In this document: positions 49,501 through 59,100 of the stretch, piece by piece
Position numbering within the stretch: the first letter of the stretch is position 1
How the letters are laid out: every line of letters begins with the position of its first letter
Origin: Chrysogorgia sp. JL179-B06
Lineage: Eukaryota > Cnidaria > Anthozoa > Scleralcyonacea > Chrysogorgiidae
Reading direction: 5' to 3'
DNA: 64,000 nt
Assembly (NCBI GenBank): GCA_035772405.1
Contig: JAYKKM010000176.1
Coordinates: 62,001 to 126,000, forward strand
Translations under genes and position numbers: made by a program
Notes under the pieces: model-generated
Databases searched by the model: none
Seen by the model: the letters and a program-made list of their open reading frames with translations, nothing else
Told to the model about the DNA's origin: nothing

Positions 49501-52078
49501 TCACACTGACACAAGCCCCAGCTGGGTAACCAAAGGATCTCACGGCCATATATTATTTGCCGTGGATACAGGTCTGACAACGGACCCCATAGGCTAAATG
49601 CTCCCAGTCCAACATCACTATATAGACATATAAATGCAATTGCAACAAAATAACCCTAAATCCTAACCCTAAATATCCCTATTTCTAACCCCAAATATCC
49701 CTATTCCTAACCCTAAATATCCCTATTCCTAAGGCCACACCAATTTTATTTTGTGTTTCACGGGCCCGCCGACGCTAAAAATCCGAAAAACAGAATAAAA
49801 ATAAAATTGAAAACTTATCCTTTTATTTTTTAAATAAAAGAATAAATAAGTCAAGAGTCCAAAATAATAAAAATCTATAGTTCCGTGTTTGCCGAAGCTC
49901 ATTCTTATGGCAAAATCGAATTTTAAAGACACGCTAAAAATCCTGAGGTTTTGCACATCTTGTTTGGATCGCATTGAGCACGGCATTGAGCAATGTTCAT
50001 GAACCGGTAGCCTGTAGGCTCCAGTCCTCTTTACAATTATGCGCACTGTTCTGCAAGACGATCTGTGTGCTCTTAAACATGTCTGAAGCAATGGCTTACA
50101 ACTACAAGTACTGATCGCTTTCAAGTTCTGATCACTTTCAAACTGTAGCTCGCTCTTTTAAAGTGACATTTAACATTGTATGTATATATAGCTGTAATGA
50201 TCTCTTCAATAGTGCTCAGAATGCGTCTGTAGTATATTGAAATAACTTGTAATTGTTCAGATTCCTTTTCGCGTGGCCGGCAGAACATATGCTTATTTTA
50301 AATACAGTATGTTGTATAATATAAGTACAGTATATAAATTTCTTCGGATGAATTTGAACATTCATGACTCGTCAATGCAATTTTATTTTTATTTTTTTCC
50401 CGCCTCCGATCCTGAAAAAAATGGGTTTCTGCCCGTGAAACACCAAATTAAATTGGTGTGGCCTAACCCTAAATATCCCTAAAATTGTCAGACCTGTATC
50501 CACTTCCTATATTTTTGGTACCCTGGGTCAAAGTAGCAGTGGGCGATACTGGTATTTCACCTTCGATACGATACCAACTACTTTTTCATCGATACCACTG
50601 TTTCGATACTTTTTCGATATTGATACTTAAAAACATACAGTAGTATACTGTAGTTATGTAGAATAATTTATTTAATAAATTATTTGTCATAACAATTTCT
50701 GTATCTAATGACTGTAACAAGCACATAAGCCTTACAATGGATCATCGGTAATCAGTGCAAATTTGAATTATTTTGAAAATAATTAGTTGACCCATGACTG
50801 CATGGGTCAAGTACTACTTTTCAAAATAATGCAAATTTGTCCTGATAATACAACCCATGATTCACTGCCAAACTGGTCTATTAATTGTAAGACTTTGTTT
50901 CACTTTCTCACATATATCTATTGTAAGGCTTTATTTATATGTTTCACTTTTTGACATATACCTATTCCTAAGGCTTTATTTATATTTCATCTTTTGACAT
51001 ACACCATTGACATTTTCCTTCCATGAATCATGAATCTCTGGGTACAAATTGGGTATCACATGACAAATATCGAAATGATCGATATTTTAGAAAAATATCG
51101 ATACTCTCTACTGCATCTGCCTCGTACCCAGGCGTCTCAATCCTTGTACGAGCGCGCTTGCAAGGCGGAGGAGCTTGAGACACCTGGGTACGAGGCAGCT
51201 ATTGCATTGTAAGTATCGAAAATATCGATACTCTCTATTGCATTGTAAGTATTGAAAATATCGATACTTTTTCGATATATCGCCCACCACTAGTCCAAAG
51301 CAAGTAGAACCTTGCGAGTCTGAAAGAAGTTCTGGCACCCAGCTCAGGGTATTAAATATACGAGGTTTCATAATATATGTAAATCCCAAAATTACATCAC
51401 ATATGTACACTGTAGACAATTGGTAGTAAATTTTGAAATTAAAAGCAGCTATTAATTTCTAAAATAAAGCATTAGGTTCTTCGCTCATTGGGGGATAACG
51501 GGGGCACGCAAGGATGCGAGGCGGTAAAGCCCCCGTTATCCCCCAACGAGCGACCGTGGTAGGTAATATTGGTGCTTTAATTATATATATTTTAGGAACT
51601 AAGAAATATCCTAAGGCTAAGATAAATTAGCCTGCCAATTTGCGGGCAGGCTAAGATAAATCCATCCAAGAATAAAAATGTCAAAGACATAATAGACATT
51701 TATCATTTTATGCTATTAATTATTAAAGACTAAGAAACAAAGACATTATCATTATGTCTCCAGTAAGTACCTTTCTTTGGCTGGTAATGACCAGAATTCT
51801 AATTATCTTCACAAAAACCATTAATTCCCAATTTAATTAACGTTTAAATAAATAGCAGCGAGATATACCTGTTGTATTTCCTCATCATCATTTAATGACA
51901 TGTCTCTGATATCCCATCCAGACATAGGTTGAGGGTTTCCAGTTTGATAATTACTTTGAATCCAAAGAATGGTGAATACGAAAACCAATGTAAAAATTAA
52001 AGCAATACTAAGCACTGGCAGTTTCACCACGGTTCGCATTATAAGAAACATATATTTTTCGTACATTTTGGCGGCCAT
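33671..52078 (-). CDS. Membrane-anchored HIT/GalT-like protein, 17 exons
   Basis: Exons: 52078-51869, 47027-46933, 46403-46319, 44007-43954, 43684-43584, 42916-42860, 42652-42600, 41596-41514, 39920-39889, 39788-39657, 39072-38993, 37723-37664, 36359-36275, 35530-35475, 34545-34472, 33881-33845, 33745-33671 (TAA). All are GT-AG. The first exon carries one hydrophobic helix ([20 protein letters not shown], about residues 20-39), so a type II signal anchor is likely. Later come a C-x2-C pair (ETCDFCNY, about 194-197), [18 protein letters not shown], and [20 protein letters not shown], where HPHVH (about 287-291) fits the histidine-triad H-x-H-x-H motif. C-x2-C plus a histidine triad recalls galactose-1-phosphate uridylyltransferase and other nucleotidyl transferases/hydrolases. 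The substrate is unknown. Exons total 1369 bases, one too many for an open frame; the surplus maps to an A5 run at the start of exon 10. A conserved animal gene I cannot name. Confidence 0.82.
34137..34250 (+). mobile_element. Penelope-like fragment, family 1
   Basis: Matches the family 1 sequence at 11540-11720 (ATGACGTAATGAACCAGACG through the ribozyme-like core). The core is damaged here: GAAAC is followed by TTT. 34285-34400 matches the terminus of the element at 59619-60665. Confidence 0.6.
34661..35215. mobile_element. hAT-like inverted-repeat element with nested palindrome
   Basis: Ends CAGGCTTTTAACTGGCCGTC and the inverted GACGGCCGCCTGGCTAAAAA...GCCTG. The flanking octamers CTACATAG and CTACAAGT agree at only part of their positions, so hAT is tentative. 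Inside, ACAGCCTGAATACACACCTG (34960) pairs with its inverted copy near 35160. Confidence 0.55.
35581..36249. mobile_element. PIF/Harbinger-like non-autonomous element
   Basis: Termini GGCCCTGTTTACATGGAGGT and its inverted copy, flanked by TAA on both sides (35578-35580, 36250-36252), the trinucleotide target typical of Harbinger elements. A 118-residue open frame (35719-36075, [20 protein letters not shown] start) sits inside without a recognisable domain. Located in a HIT/GalT-like intron. Confidence 0.7.
36441..36897 (+). mobile_element. 5'-truncated non-LTR retrotransposon (jockey/CR1-like) 3' end
   Basis: The open frame at 36441-36695 ends in the typical C-terminal tail of LINE reverse transcriptases: [37 protein letters not shown], then FKSQLRTFL. 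It continues through a short 3' UTR to an AATTC-repeat tail near 36880-36897. Confidence 0.7.
37107..37292. mobile_element. hAT-type MITE, family A copy 3
   Basis: CAGCCCTGCCGAGAG at the left and CTCTCGACGGCCCTG at the right, flanked by a perfect 8-bp duplication, CATCCACC (37099-37106, 37293-37300). The surrounding DNA is CCATC-rich, so part of the match could be chance. Confidence 0.78.
37529..37618. repeat. TCTG/TCCG tetranucleotide microsatellite
   Basis: Runs of TCTG, then TCCG/ACCG units. Confidence 0.9.
37768..37955. mobile_element. Penelope-like head-to-head insertion, family 1
   Basis: A minus copy (GACTGACGTTTCAACGACCT, 37852) and a plus copy (37880-37955) meet at TTACTTGACTCTGAAGATGA. 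The likely target duplication is ATGTATATACTTA / ATGTACATACTTA (one mismatch). Confidence 0.7.
37886..37930 (+). ncRNA. Hammerhead-ribozyme-like motif (Penelope family 1)
   Basis: TGACT, CTGAAGA, extra T, stem II GATCGCC / GGCCGTC, GAAAC, GTC, AGTCA. The core bases are intact. Confidence 0.5.
38460..38640 (-). mobile_element. Penelope-like terminal fragment, family 4
   Basis: On the minus strand it reads [17 protein letters not shown] and [12 protein letters not shown], the translated look of Penelope 3' termini. It contains a ribozyme-like core with its own stem I. Confidence 0.55.
38516..38550 (-). ncRNA. Hammerhead-ribozyme-like motif (Penelope family 4)
   Basis: Minus strand: TACT, CTGATGA, extra A, stem II GGGC TCC GCTC, AAAAC (decayed GAAAC), GTC, AGTA. 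Confidence 0.42.
39142..39617. mobile_element. Penelope-like insertion with inverted 3' end and GIY-YIG fragment
   Basis: Flanked by a perfect 13-bp duplication, TGCATTACAGTAT (39129-39141, 39618-39630). The left part (39142-39345) is a family 3 terminus on the minus strand. The right part (39350-39610) is plus-oriented and encodes [20 protein letters not shown] and [14 protein letters not shown], the GIY-YIG endonuclease of Penelope-like elements, then a frameshift and [13 protein letters not shown]. Located in a HIT/GalT-like intron. Confidence 0.82.
39179..39221 (-). ncRNA. Hammerhead-ribozyme-like motif (Penelope family 3)
   Basis: As the copy at 10975-11017, with stem II GACACT / AGTATC (one mismatch). 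Stem I ACCC / GGGT is preserved. Confidence 0.48.
40112..40393. mobile_element. Inverted-repeat element
   Basis: Arms ATACACAAGATGGCGTTTAT and the inverted ATAAACGCCTTTCGAGTGTAT (40223-40248), followed by a CATGAATTATTAATGAG motif shared with 12140, 30690, 32440 and 34255. Confidence 0.5.
40522..41406. mobile_element. TA-flanked MITE with repeated GTAACGGACATTAC
   Basis: Ends TAGGGCAATTCCATGT and the inverted ACATGGAATTGCCCTA. Four copies of GTAACGGACATTAC occur at about 40537, 40699, 40953 and 40974. No open frame. Probably Tc1/mariner-related. Confidence 0.75.
41925..42411. mobile_element. Inverted-repeat element with AGTAACCGCCC repeats
   Basis: Left end TACCAGAATCTCGAAAGTAA, right end inverted TACCGTAGAATCTGGAAAGT. 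Multiple AAAGTAGCTGCCC / AAAGTAACCGCCC units lie near both ends. Confidence 0.65.
42440..43295. mobile_element. Two degenerate Penelope-like family 2 termini flanking two HIT/GalT-like exons
   Basis: Copies at 42440-42545 and 43125-43295 both carry CTCTAAAAGGTTGGT-like arms and damaged cores. The HIT/GalT-like exons at 42600-42652 and 42860-42916 lie between them. The second copy runs into a G/C-rich segment (43300-43410) with GCCCTCTGCCCC repeats. Confidence 0.5.
44062..46252. repeat. Purine-rich GGAAGAAGGAATGGAGGAAT minisatellite, 2.2 kb
   Basis: Units of 28-60 bases built from GGAAGGAATG, GAGGAATGCAGTAATG and AGGGAAGAAG. The plus strand is almost pure purine except for CAGTAA/CAGCAATTAA words. 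Long Phe/Leu/Pro/Ser frames on the minus strand are repeat translations. It lies between HIT/GalT-like exons 3 and 4. Confidence 0.97.
47970..49469. mobile_element. hAT-like element carrying a 20-bp tandem array
   Basis: Ends CAGGGCTCAAATTTAA and the inverted TTTAGTCGC...AAATTTGAGCCCTG. Near the left, minus-strand [20 protein letters not shown] is a short acidic frame of the kind seen in transposon ORFs. The flanking octamers match poorly. Located in HIT/GalT-like intron 1. Confidence 0.6.
48540..49110. repeat. AACGTAGCGTAACGTCTTAC 20-bp tandem array
   Basis: About 28 units, CpG-rich, irregular on the left and homogenised on the right (48840-49090). Confidence 0.92.
49733..50463. mobile_element. 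PIF/Harbinger-like inverted-repeat element
   Basis: Ends GGCCACACCAATTTTATTTT and the inverted GGCCACACCAATTTAATTTG, both continuing GTGTTTCACGGGC. Flanked by TAA on both sides (49730-49732, 50464-50466). It sits in a patch of degenerate CCCTAA words (49645-49730). Confidence 0.72.
50534..51292. mobile_element. hAT-like MITE with nested palindrome
   Basis: Ends TAGCAGTGGGCGATA and the inverted TAGTGGTGGGCGATA. The flanking octamers GGTCAAAG and GTCCAAAG agree at six positions. Subterminal ATCGATAC words recur. Nested at 51119-51196 is a palindrome with GCCTCGTACCCAGGCGTCTC arms, also found singly at 15721. Confidence 0.62.
51478..51556. repeat. Strong hairpin, GGGGGATAACGGGGGC arms
   Basis: CGCTCATTGGGGGATAACGG pairs with CCGTTATCCCCCAACGAGCG across a roughly 30-base G/C-rich loop. 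Weaker pairing (TAAAGCA / TGCTTTA) continues outward. Lies in HIT/GalT-like intron 1. Confidence 0.75.
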
Positions 52079-53129
52079 TTAATAAATATCATTCCCAGAC
52101 CCTAGTCGTGATAGCGCGGAATTGGAAAGGAGAAAGAAAAGGAAAAATAGGTACGCAAGTGCGTACATGAACGACCGATAAAATACTCATCAACGTGATT
52201 TACTACACGGCTGGAACAACTCGGTTCAGTGGAGCGCGGTGATGCCTGCGAAAGTGATTTACGTATTTCATTCGATTTACTCAGCTAAAATGGTTTGAAT
52301 AATAAACCCAAAAATTTTAAATAGGGGGGCTGACCCCCCAAAAATCAGGACAATGTTTTTCTCCAATTGTATTAGTATGACTATAGAGGCTAAGAGAGAA
52401 GCTAGTAATCTACCTACGGGCTTCATCTACACGAGATTTTAGAAACGGGTGTAGCCTGTTAGCCTTCTTCTGTCAGTACTATAGTAAGAGGCAGCAGGCA
52501 AGCTTGGGTTCATTTGAAATATGCTCGCTGCAGAATTAGATGAAAAAGTTTGCTCAAATTGCTGCAAATTGTCTTTCTAAGCTTCTAGTTTTCAAATATT
52601 TCCGGACCCCTAAAAATGCGGTCACTGATTACTTGCTTGTAAAATTCAGCCACCCCCCCCCCCCCCCCACTTTAAGTCAGTGGCTACGCCTCCGTGCATT
52701 CGTGATTCGTGTTCATGCAACACAGTCATTCGTATTATAAATAGTGCAAAAAAGAAAGGATATATTAATAAAGATATTATTTTTACAACAAAGACCCTGG
52801 GATAGTGAAAAAGGCGTGGAGTTCACTAATTTTGTTTAATTGATACTAGTTTTTCATGTGGCAAAGTGAATTTCTACCATTTCACCACAGAAAATCGACT
52901 TTGAATGACTTTAAATGAAATTGAACATAAACTATTTATATAATGTGAGTTTCTGTTTATTAAGAGATCAAGTTTGTGGGTTTTCGCTGTCTGAGAGACA
53001 TTCGAGCGACAAGAAACTTTGCCCAGTCCTTTTGAAGGACTACACTTGGCGGAAGATGTTTTTCCTCGTTTATGTCGCTTTTACTTCGAAGTAATGTCGT
53101 CGTATTTTAATCACCAAACATTTCTCCTT
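52079..53129. other. Intergenic DNA between XPO7 and the HIT/GalT-like gene
   Basis: Holds the XPO7 3' UTR and HIT/GalT-like promoter in some arrangement; no clear TATA box or terminator was seen. There is a C run at 52653-52669. A 30-base word (TTTCACCACAGAAAATCGAC core) at 52872 recurs in direct orientation at 53296, bracketing the last XPO7 exon. Confidence 0.5.
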
Positions 53130-56100
53130 CTAGTTCATCATGTCTGCGCTGATCGCGGGGATCTCTGCCGCATTTTTTGATAAACTTGTGACATCTCGTC
53201 GAAATATCGACAGGTTTTGAGTAAATCTGTAAAGAAAAAAATGCTACAACTAAAGCAATCATTTTGAAATACGCCAGAATTCTTGTACCGGTTTCTACGA
53301 TTTCACCACAGAAAATCGACTGTGAAAATATGATATTACTGATATATATTCTACATGAAGTGAATAGTTAAATGCGAAAATATTTTATGTTTTATAAAGG
53401 TTTGTTTGTCTGAAATGCTAATGATAATAATAATAATAATAATTTTACATTTATATAGCGCCAAATTCCGTATAAAGTCCGATATAAAGTTGCACGTTAT
53501 GTTTACATAATAATAATAGTAATAATACAATACAGTAAATAAATTAAAAGCAACATTAAAAAGATAAGTCTTTAAAAATTATTTAAAAGCGTTTATATCA
53601 TGACAAATTCTGATTTCTTCCGGTAAAGAGTTCCATATACTGGAGCAGATACTGAAAAAGCCCTAAAACCATAAGTACGTAACCTGTAGGATTCAGTTTT
53701 TAACAAGTTTTTTGTCGAAGATCTTAGCTGACGCGTAGGTATATAGGGTTTTATTAAGTCCTTCAGGTAAGTGGGAGCCAGATCGTGTGTACTATTAAAC
53801 GTCAATAGGATTACTTTAAAAATTATTCTCTGTTCGACAGGTAACCAATGTAATTCTCTCAAGATTGGAGTGATGTGATCATATCTTGTGGTCTAATGAT
53901 GTAAACCAAGGATTTTGGCTTTCTTTTCTGCTTCTGTGTGATAGACTGCCTTGGAGGATTTGAGTGAAAAAGATGATAAAATCTTTAGTATAGCGTTCAA
54001 GTATATCACAGGCTTGGACGTTACATGGGCCCCTTTCGGGGACATCAAAATGGGCCCTCGCCAGACACCTATAATGTCACACACCCAATGTGATGCACAG
54101 TTGAGTCCTGCGACAGAACATTTCCAAAGAGTTACGCTTCATGTTTCTGTTTAGTCAACACCATTTGGAAGCAATAATGATTTGTTCTATAGAAGTTGAT
54201 TTACTGAAAGCTGTTGATAACGAGGCAGTGTATAAAAAACTTGCGTCAAAGTCCTCGGAAATAGAACAGCTTCTTATGTTCTGAAATGTTAAAATGTTTA
54301 TGTTCTAAATGTTCTAAATGTTCTGAAATATTTTTCTCTTTTCTTGTTTGTTGTTCTGGATCCGGTTCTTAAATTTCAAATATCACCTGTTCACATACAT
54401 AGACGGGCCCCTTCTCAGTTGAAATGGCAAGGCCCCTAAATTGGGCCCAGTCCAAGCCTGGTTTATCATCAACGTTTGAATTAGGTCAAATTTCTCTAGC
54501 AGCAGAAAATTGTATCCAAAATTATTGGTTTAATTAAACATCATAGTCATTAGCATTTCAGATTGCTTTAGCACCTTCTTATAAAACAATTATATAATAA
54601 TTATATTATTAATAAAACAATTATTGGATTCGGTTTTCGCATGATATCGAGAATTATCAAGACCTCGGTTTGTGTTCTCCGCCTCCAACCTCGTTCCCAG
54701 GTCATTTTGGGTATTTCTTTTATTCTCACAGGGCATTAACAACTAATCTACCGTATCAAAATTAATTTTGGCGAAATTTCTGACAACGTTTCTCGACCTC
54801 GTGTTGAGTCTTTGAACGATGATTTGATTAAAATTCATTTTTCGTAATCGTACTCTCCGTTGGCGTCAATCCGGGTATGATTAGTTCTAATCAGACCTGG
54901 TTTGCCGTCAACGGAGGTAAGATTAGCAAAATGGATATAATGAGGTATATTAGTTGTTAATGGCCCTGTGAGAACAAAATAAATACCCGCAAACATTAAA
55001 TTATTCTCGATATCATGCTTCACATATTTGGGTGTTACCTGTCTCTGTTTTTACCAACTAACGACCTTTCGACATTTTCCATCAAGCACTTGAAACAGTC
55101 GACCATAGATTGCTGTTTACTAGGAGGTTGTACAGCAACTAGACTTTTTTCTAACTCTGTAAAGTACTGGAAGAAAAGTAAAAAAGTAGATTTAAGAAAG
55201 CGAAAAAACAAACAAACACAAAAAACAAACAAATACAAAATACAAACCAACAAACACACACAAACCACAAAAACAAACAAACGAACACAAAAACAAACAA
55301 ACAAAAACCACAAAAATAAACAAACGAACACAAAGACAAACAAACAAACAAACAAACAAACAAACAAACAAACAAACAAACAAACAAACACACACAAAAA
55401 CAAACACACCCAAAAACAAACAAACACACCCAAAGACAAACAAACACACCCAAAGACAAACAAACACACCCAAAGACAAACAAACAGACACAAAAACAAA
55501 CAAGCAAACGAATGCCCACCTCTTCATTTAAAAGGATTAATCCAAGTAGAGGTCTTGACATGGACCACTGAAGAATATATAAAAAACAAAACCATTATTA
55601 AAGGAATGTTTTATACTGCCTCGTCCCCGGCGGAGGAGACAGTGTTTTATACGGAAGTCAAACGTTAGGTTAAAAATAAAATCGAATAAGGTCAATGACT
55701 TTCGTAATTAATCAAACATAACTATCCATTACCCTTACCTGATTCTTACAATCCTCGAACATTATAATATTAAGAACAGTTGACAACATCTTAAAAATAA
55801 AGACAAATATATTTTAATGCGTGGTACACACGACCCCATTCCAAGAATTTTCAAGTGTCTCGTGTCATATGAGCTCATAGCCAACTCGAAGTCATGCTAT
55901 GATTGTTATATATCTGTAGCTGTATAACAACGATACATGATAAATATCAGAAAATATTTGTGGAATAAAACACGAATAAATCACAACCTTATATAAAGCA
56001 TGTACATTCGTTTTTGTTGAACTAATACCTGTTGTAAAACCTCAGGATGCAGTTCCAAAGTGGGAAGACATGTTGGTCTGTCTTCTACTGATCCTTGGGA

Positions 56101-59100
56101 ATTTTTCTTATTTCTTTTCGAAAGAATTTTAAATAGAAAGGAGACAATATAGTCCAACGTTGCACAGCAACTCGTCAATACCATGGCATCTTGAGATATA
56201 TAGAAATACAGTTATTAGTAGGTAGTTTTACAATTACAATTCACAGAGCAGCATTGTGTAGAGTAGAGTAGGGTAGGGTAGAGTAGAGTAGAGTAGAGTA
56301 GAGTAGAGTAGAGTAGAGTAGAGTAGAGTAGAGTAGAGTAGAGTAGAGTAGAGTAGAGTAGAGTAGAGCAGAGCAGAGTAGAGTAGAGTAGAGTAGAGTA
56401 GAGTAGAGTAGAGTAGAGTAGAGTAGAGTAGAGCAGAGTAGAGCAGAGTAGAGCAGAGCAGAGTAGAGCAGAGAGTAGAGTAGAGTAGAGTAGAGTAGAG
56501 TAGAGTAGAGAGTAGAGCAGAGCAGAGCAGAGCAGAGCAGAGCAGAGCAGAGCAGAGCAGAGTAGAGTAGAGTAGAGTAGAGAGCAGAGTATAGAGTAGA
56601 GTATAGAATAGAATATAGAGTAGAGTATAGAGCAGAGCAGAGTAGAGCAGAATGGAGTAGAGTAGAGCAGAGCAGAATTTGGAGTAGAGTAGATCAGAGC
56701 AGAGCAGAGCAGAGCAGAGCAGAGCAGAGCAGAGCAGTTCTTACTCTGTCCTCCCTCTGTAATCTCTAAAACTTACCAAGAGCGACAAGTCCATCGGATA
56801 TAGATGACAATATATACAAAAAAATCTTTAAAAACAAAACAAGAAAACATCCAAATGAATAAAGTGAACTAAAATTTCGAGCGATAAAGTATCTTGTAAA
56901 AAACAAATAAACAGAATCAACTTACATTTGGTTCAAGATTGCTAATAAAATTCATATGATCTTGCGTAACGACTTCTAATAAGTTATAATAGGCGTGACT
57001 CAGTTTGGGATAATCCTACGGAAAAACATTTCAGCAAAGTTACAAAACAATAGTAAAGGGACTGGTCATTATTTATGGCTGGGGGGTGGGGGACGAAGAG
57101 AAAATGGTTGGGTAACTGAAAATTGTAAGACTTAAATGGTTGAGTAAAAAAAATCACTTCTCTGAAGGGTTAGGTAGCAACATTTTCATGACTATTTACA
57201 TAAAAAATTAAGAGTTCATCATTTAAAATTGGAATCTTATCATTAGTTCTCCTTAGTCATCATTGCACATTAGCTTTTGTTATTGTATTCCTCTCCTTGT
57301 TTTCCTTGGATTCCTGCTCAGTATAGGGAGATAATAATCTGAAAGTTACAGAAGGATCTGTCTGTATATCTATTTGGGTTTGTTATTAAAACTTGTATCG
57401 ACGATATCCTAGGAATTGGGCGTTATCTAACGTTTTCCTCTTGGGTTGGGTAAAAGATTTTCTTTACCCATAATTGGTTGGGACGGTTAAAGTGCCTATC
57501 CGGGGTTTGGGGATGTGACATATTTGTAATCATTGTAATCTTTAAAGGTGCCGTCCAGTCCATTCTGCGCATGTGTGATATTTCAAACGTGGGGGACTCC
57601 ATACGTCAACAAACTTCAACGGAATAGATTTGCGACAGTTCGAAAGCGAGTATTCGTCAAAGGTGGCGAAGGCGCGAGTGGAAAGGCTAAATGTGGATAT
57701 ATTATCCACATTTAGGAACAGAACAGCTTCGATGTAAACAGAAATGTGGACATGCGCAGAACAGACTGGACGGCACCTTTAAGATATTTGTAATCATTGT
57801 AATCTTTAAGATATTTGTAATCATTGTAATCTTTAAGATATTTGTAATCATTGTAATCTTTAAGATATTTGTAATCATTGTAATCTTTAAGATATTTGTA
57901 ATCATTGTAATCTTTAAGATATTTGTAATCATTGTAATCTTTAACATATTTGTAATCATTGTAATCTTTAAGATATTTGTAATCATTGTAATCTTTAAGA
58001 TATTTGTAATCATTGTAATCTTTAACATATTTGTAATCATTGTAATCTTTAACATATTTGTAATCATTGTAATCTCTTGAGAAGAATTGTAAAATTTCAT
58101 GTTCATACCTTTTTTCCCTGCTAAAGTGATTTACTATTCACAGGAAATTGCGTCACAGAAAAAGCAGGGACACGCAAAAACCTTGCACATTGATTCAGCA
58201 GTAAAATACAAAGCAAGATTGGGAATATAGCGAATTTTGTCTAAATAGGTGTGTTTAAAGTTCAGAGCCAAACTTTCTTTGTATTTCACTGTTGAATTAG
58301 TGTGCAATGACTTGGCGTGTCCCTGCTTTGACGTCATTTCCTGTGAAATGAAGATTAAATTTTCGAACGACAAGATATATTACATTTCTTCTTGATACAA
58401 CCCAACGATTACGAATATGTATAATACCCAAACCCCGGATAGGCACGTTAAATTTCTGATGTAATTTGGTTGGGTAAAACATTTCTTCAGCACCAAATCT
58501 ATTTCTCTTCAGCCCCCCACCCCCGAACCATAAATAATGCTCGGTCCCTAAAGAAGTTAATGAAGAAATGACATAACGTAGGCATACCAGAACATCATTT
58601 CGCGGGACAGAAAAGAGAAGTTTGACAAACATATTGAGTGCGTTGTTTAGGGCTTCGTCACCGTAGAGATTAAAAACTCCAAAATTAACGTATCCTCCAC
58701 ATAAAGCTGCTTTAAGCATATTAAAACATATGGAAAGGCCTTTTAATGTAAGTTTAATTAAGGAATACAACAACGAAATACTGACAGAACACAAAATAAC
58801 AGTTAAAGTGCCTATCCAAGGATTGGAGATTTTACATATTCGTAATCTTTGGGTTCTACCAAGAAGAAATGTAATATATCTTGTCGTTCGAAAATTTCAT
58901 CGTCATGCCTTTTTCCCTGTTAAAGTTGATTTACTATTCACAGGAAATGACGTCAAAGCAGGACACGCAAAGTCATTGCAAAATGCTTCAGCCGTGAAAT
59001 ACAAAGAAAGTTTGGAAATGAGCGAATTTTGTCTAAACAGGTGTGTTTAAAGTTCAGAGCAAAACTTTCTTTGAATTTCACTGTTGAATTAGTGTGCAAT

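Larger units (their letters stand above)
57491..58447. mobile_element. TTAA-flanked MITE family Y, copy 1
   Basis: Starts AGTGCCTATCCGGGGTTTGG, ends inverted CCGGATAGGCAC(G), with TTAA on both sides (57487-57490, 58448-58451). TTAA targets are characteristic of piggyBac-type elements. It contains the 27-bp minisatellite and a nested TTAA element. Confidence 0.7.

Noticed and set aside
56256..56735. Pentamer array considered as telomeric
   Set aside because: GAGTA/GAGCA is not a known telomere unit and lies inside an XPO7 intron.
57691..58106. IVIFKIFVI and KITMITNIL repeat frames
   Set aside because: Both come from the 27-bp tandem repeat.
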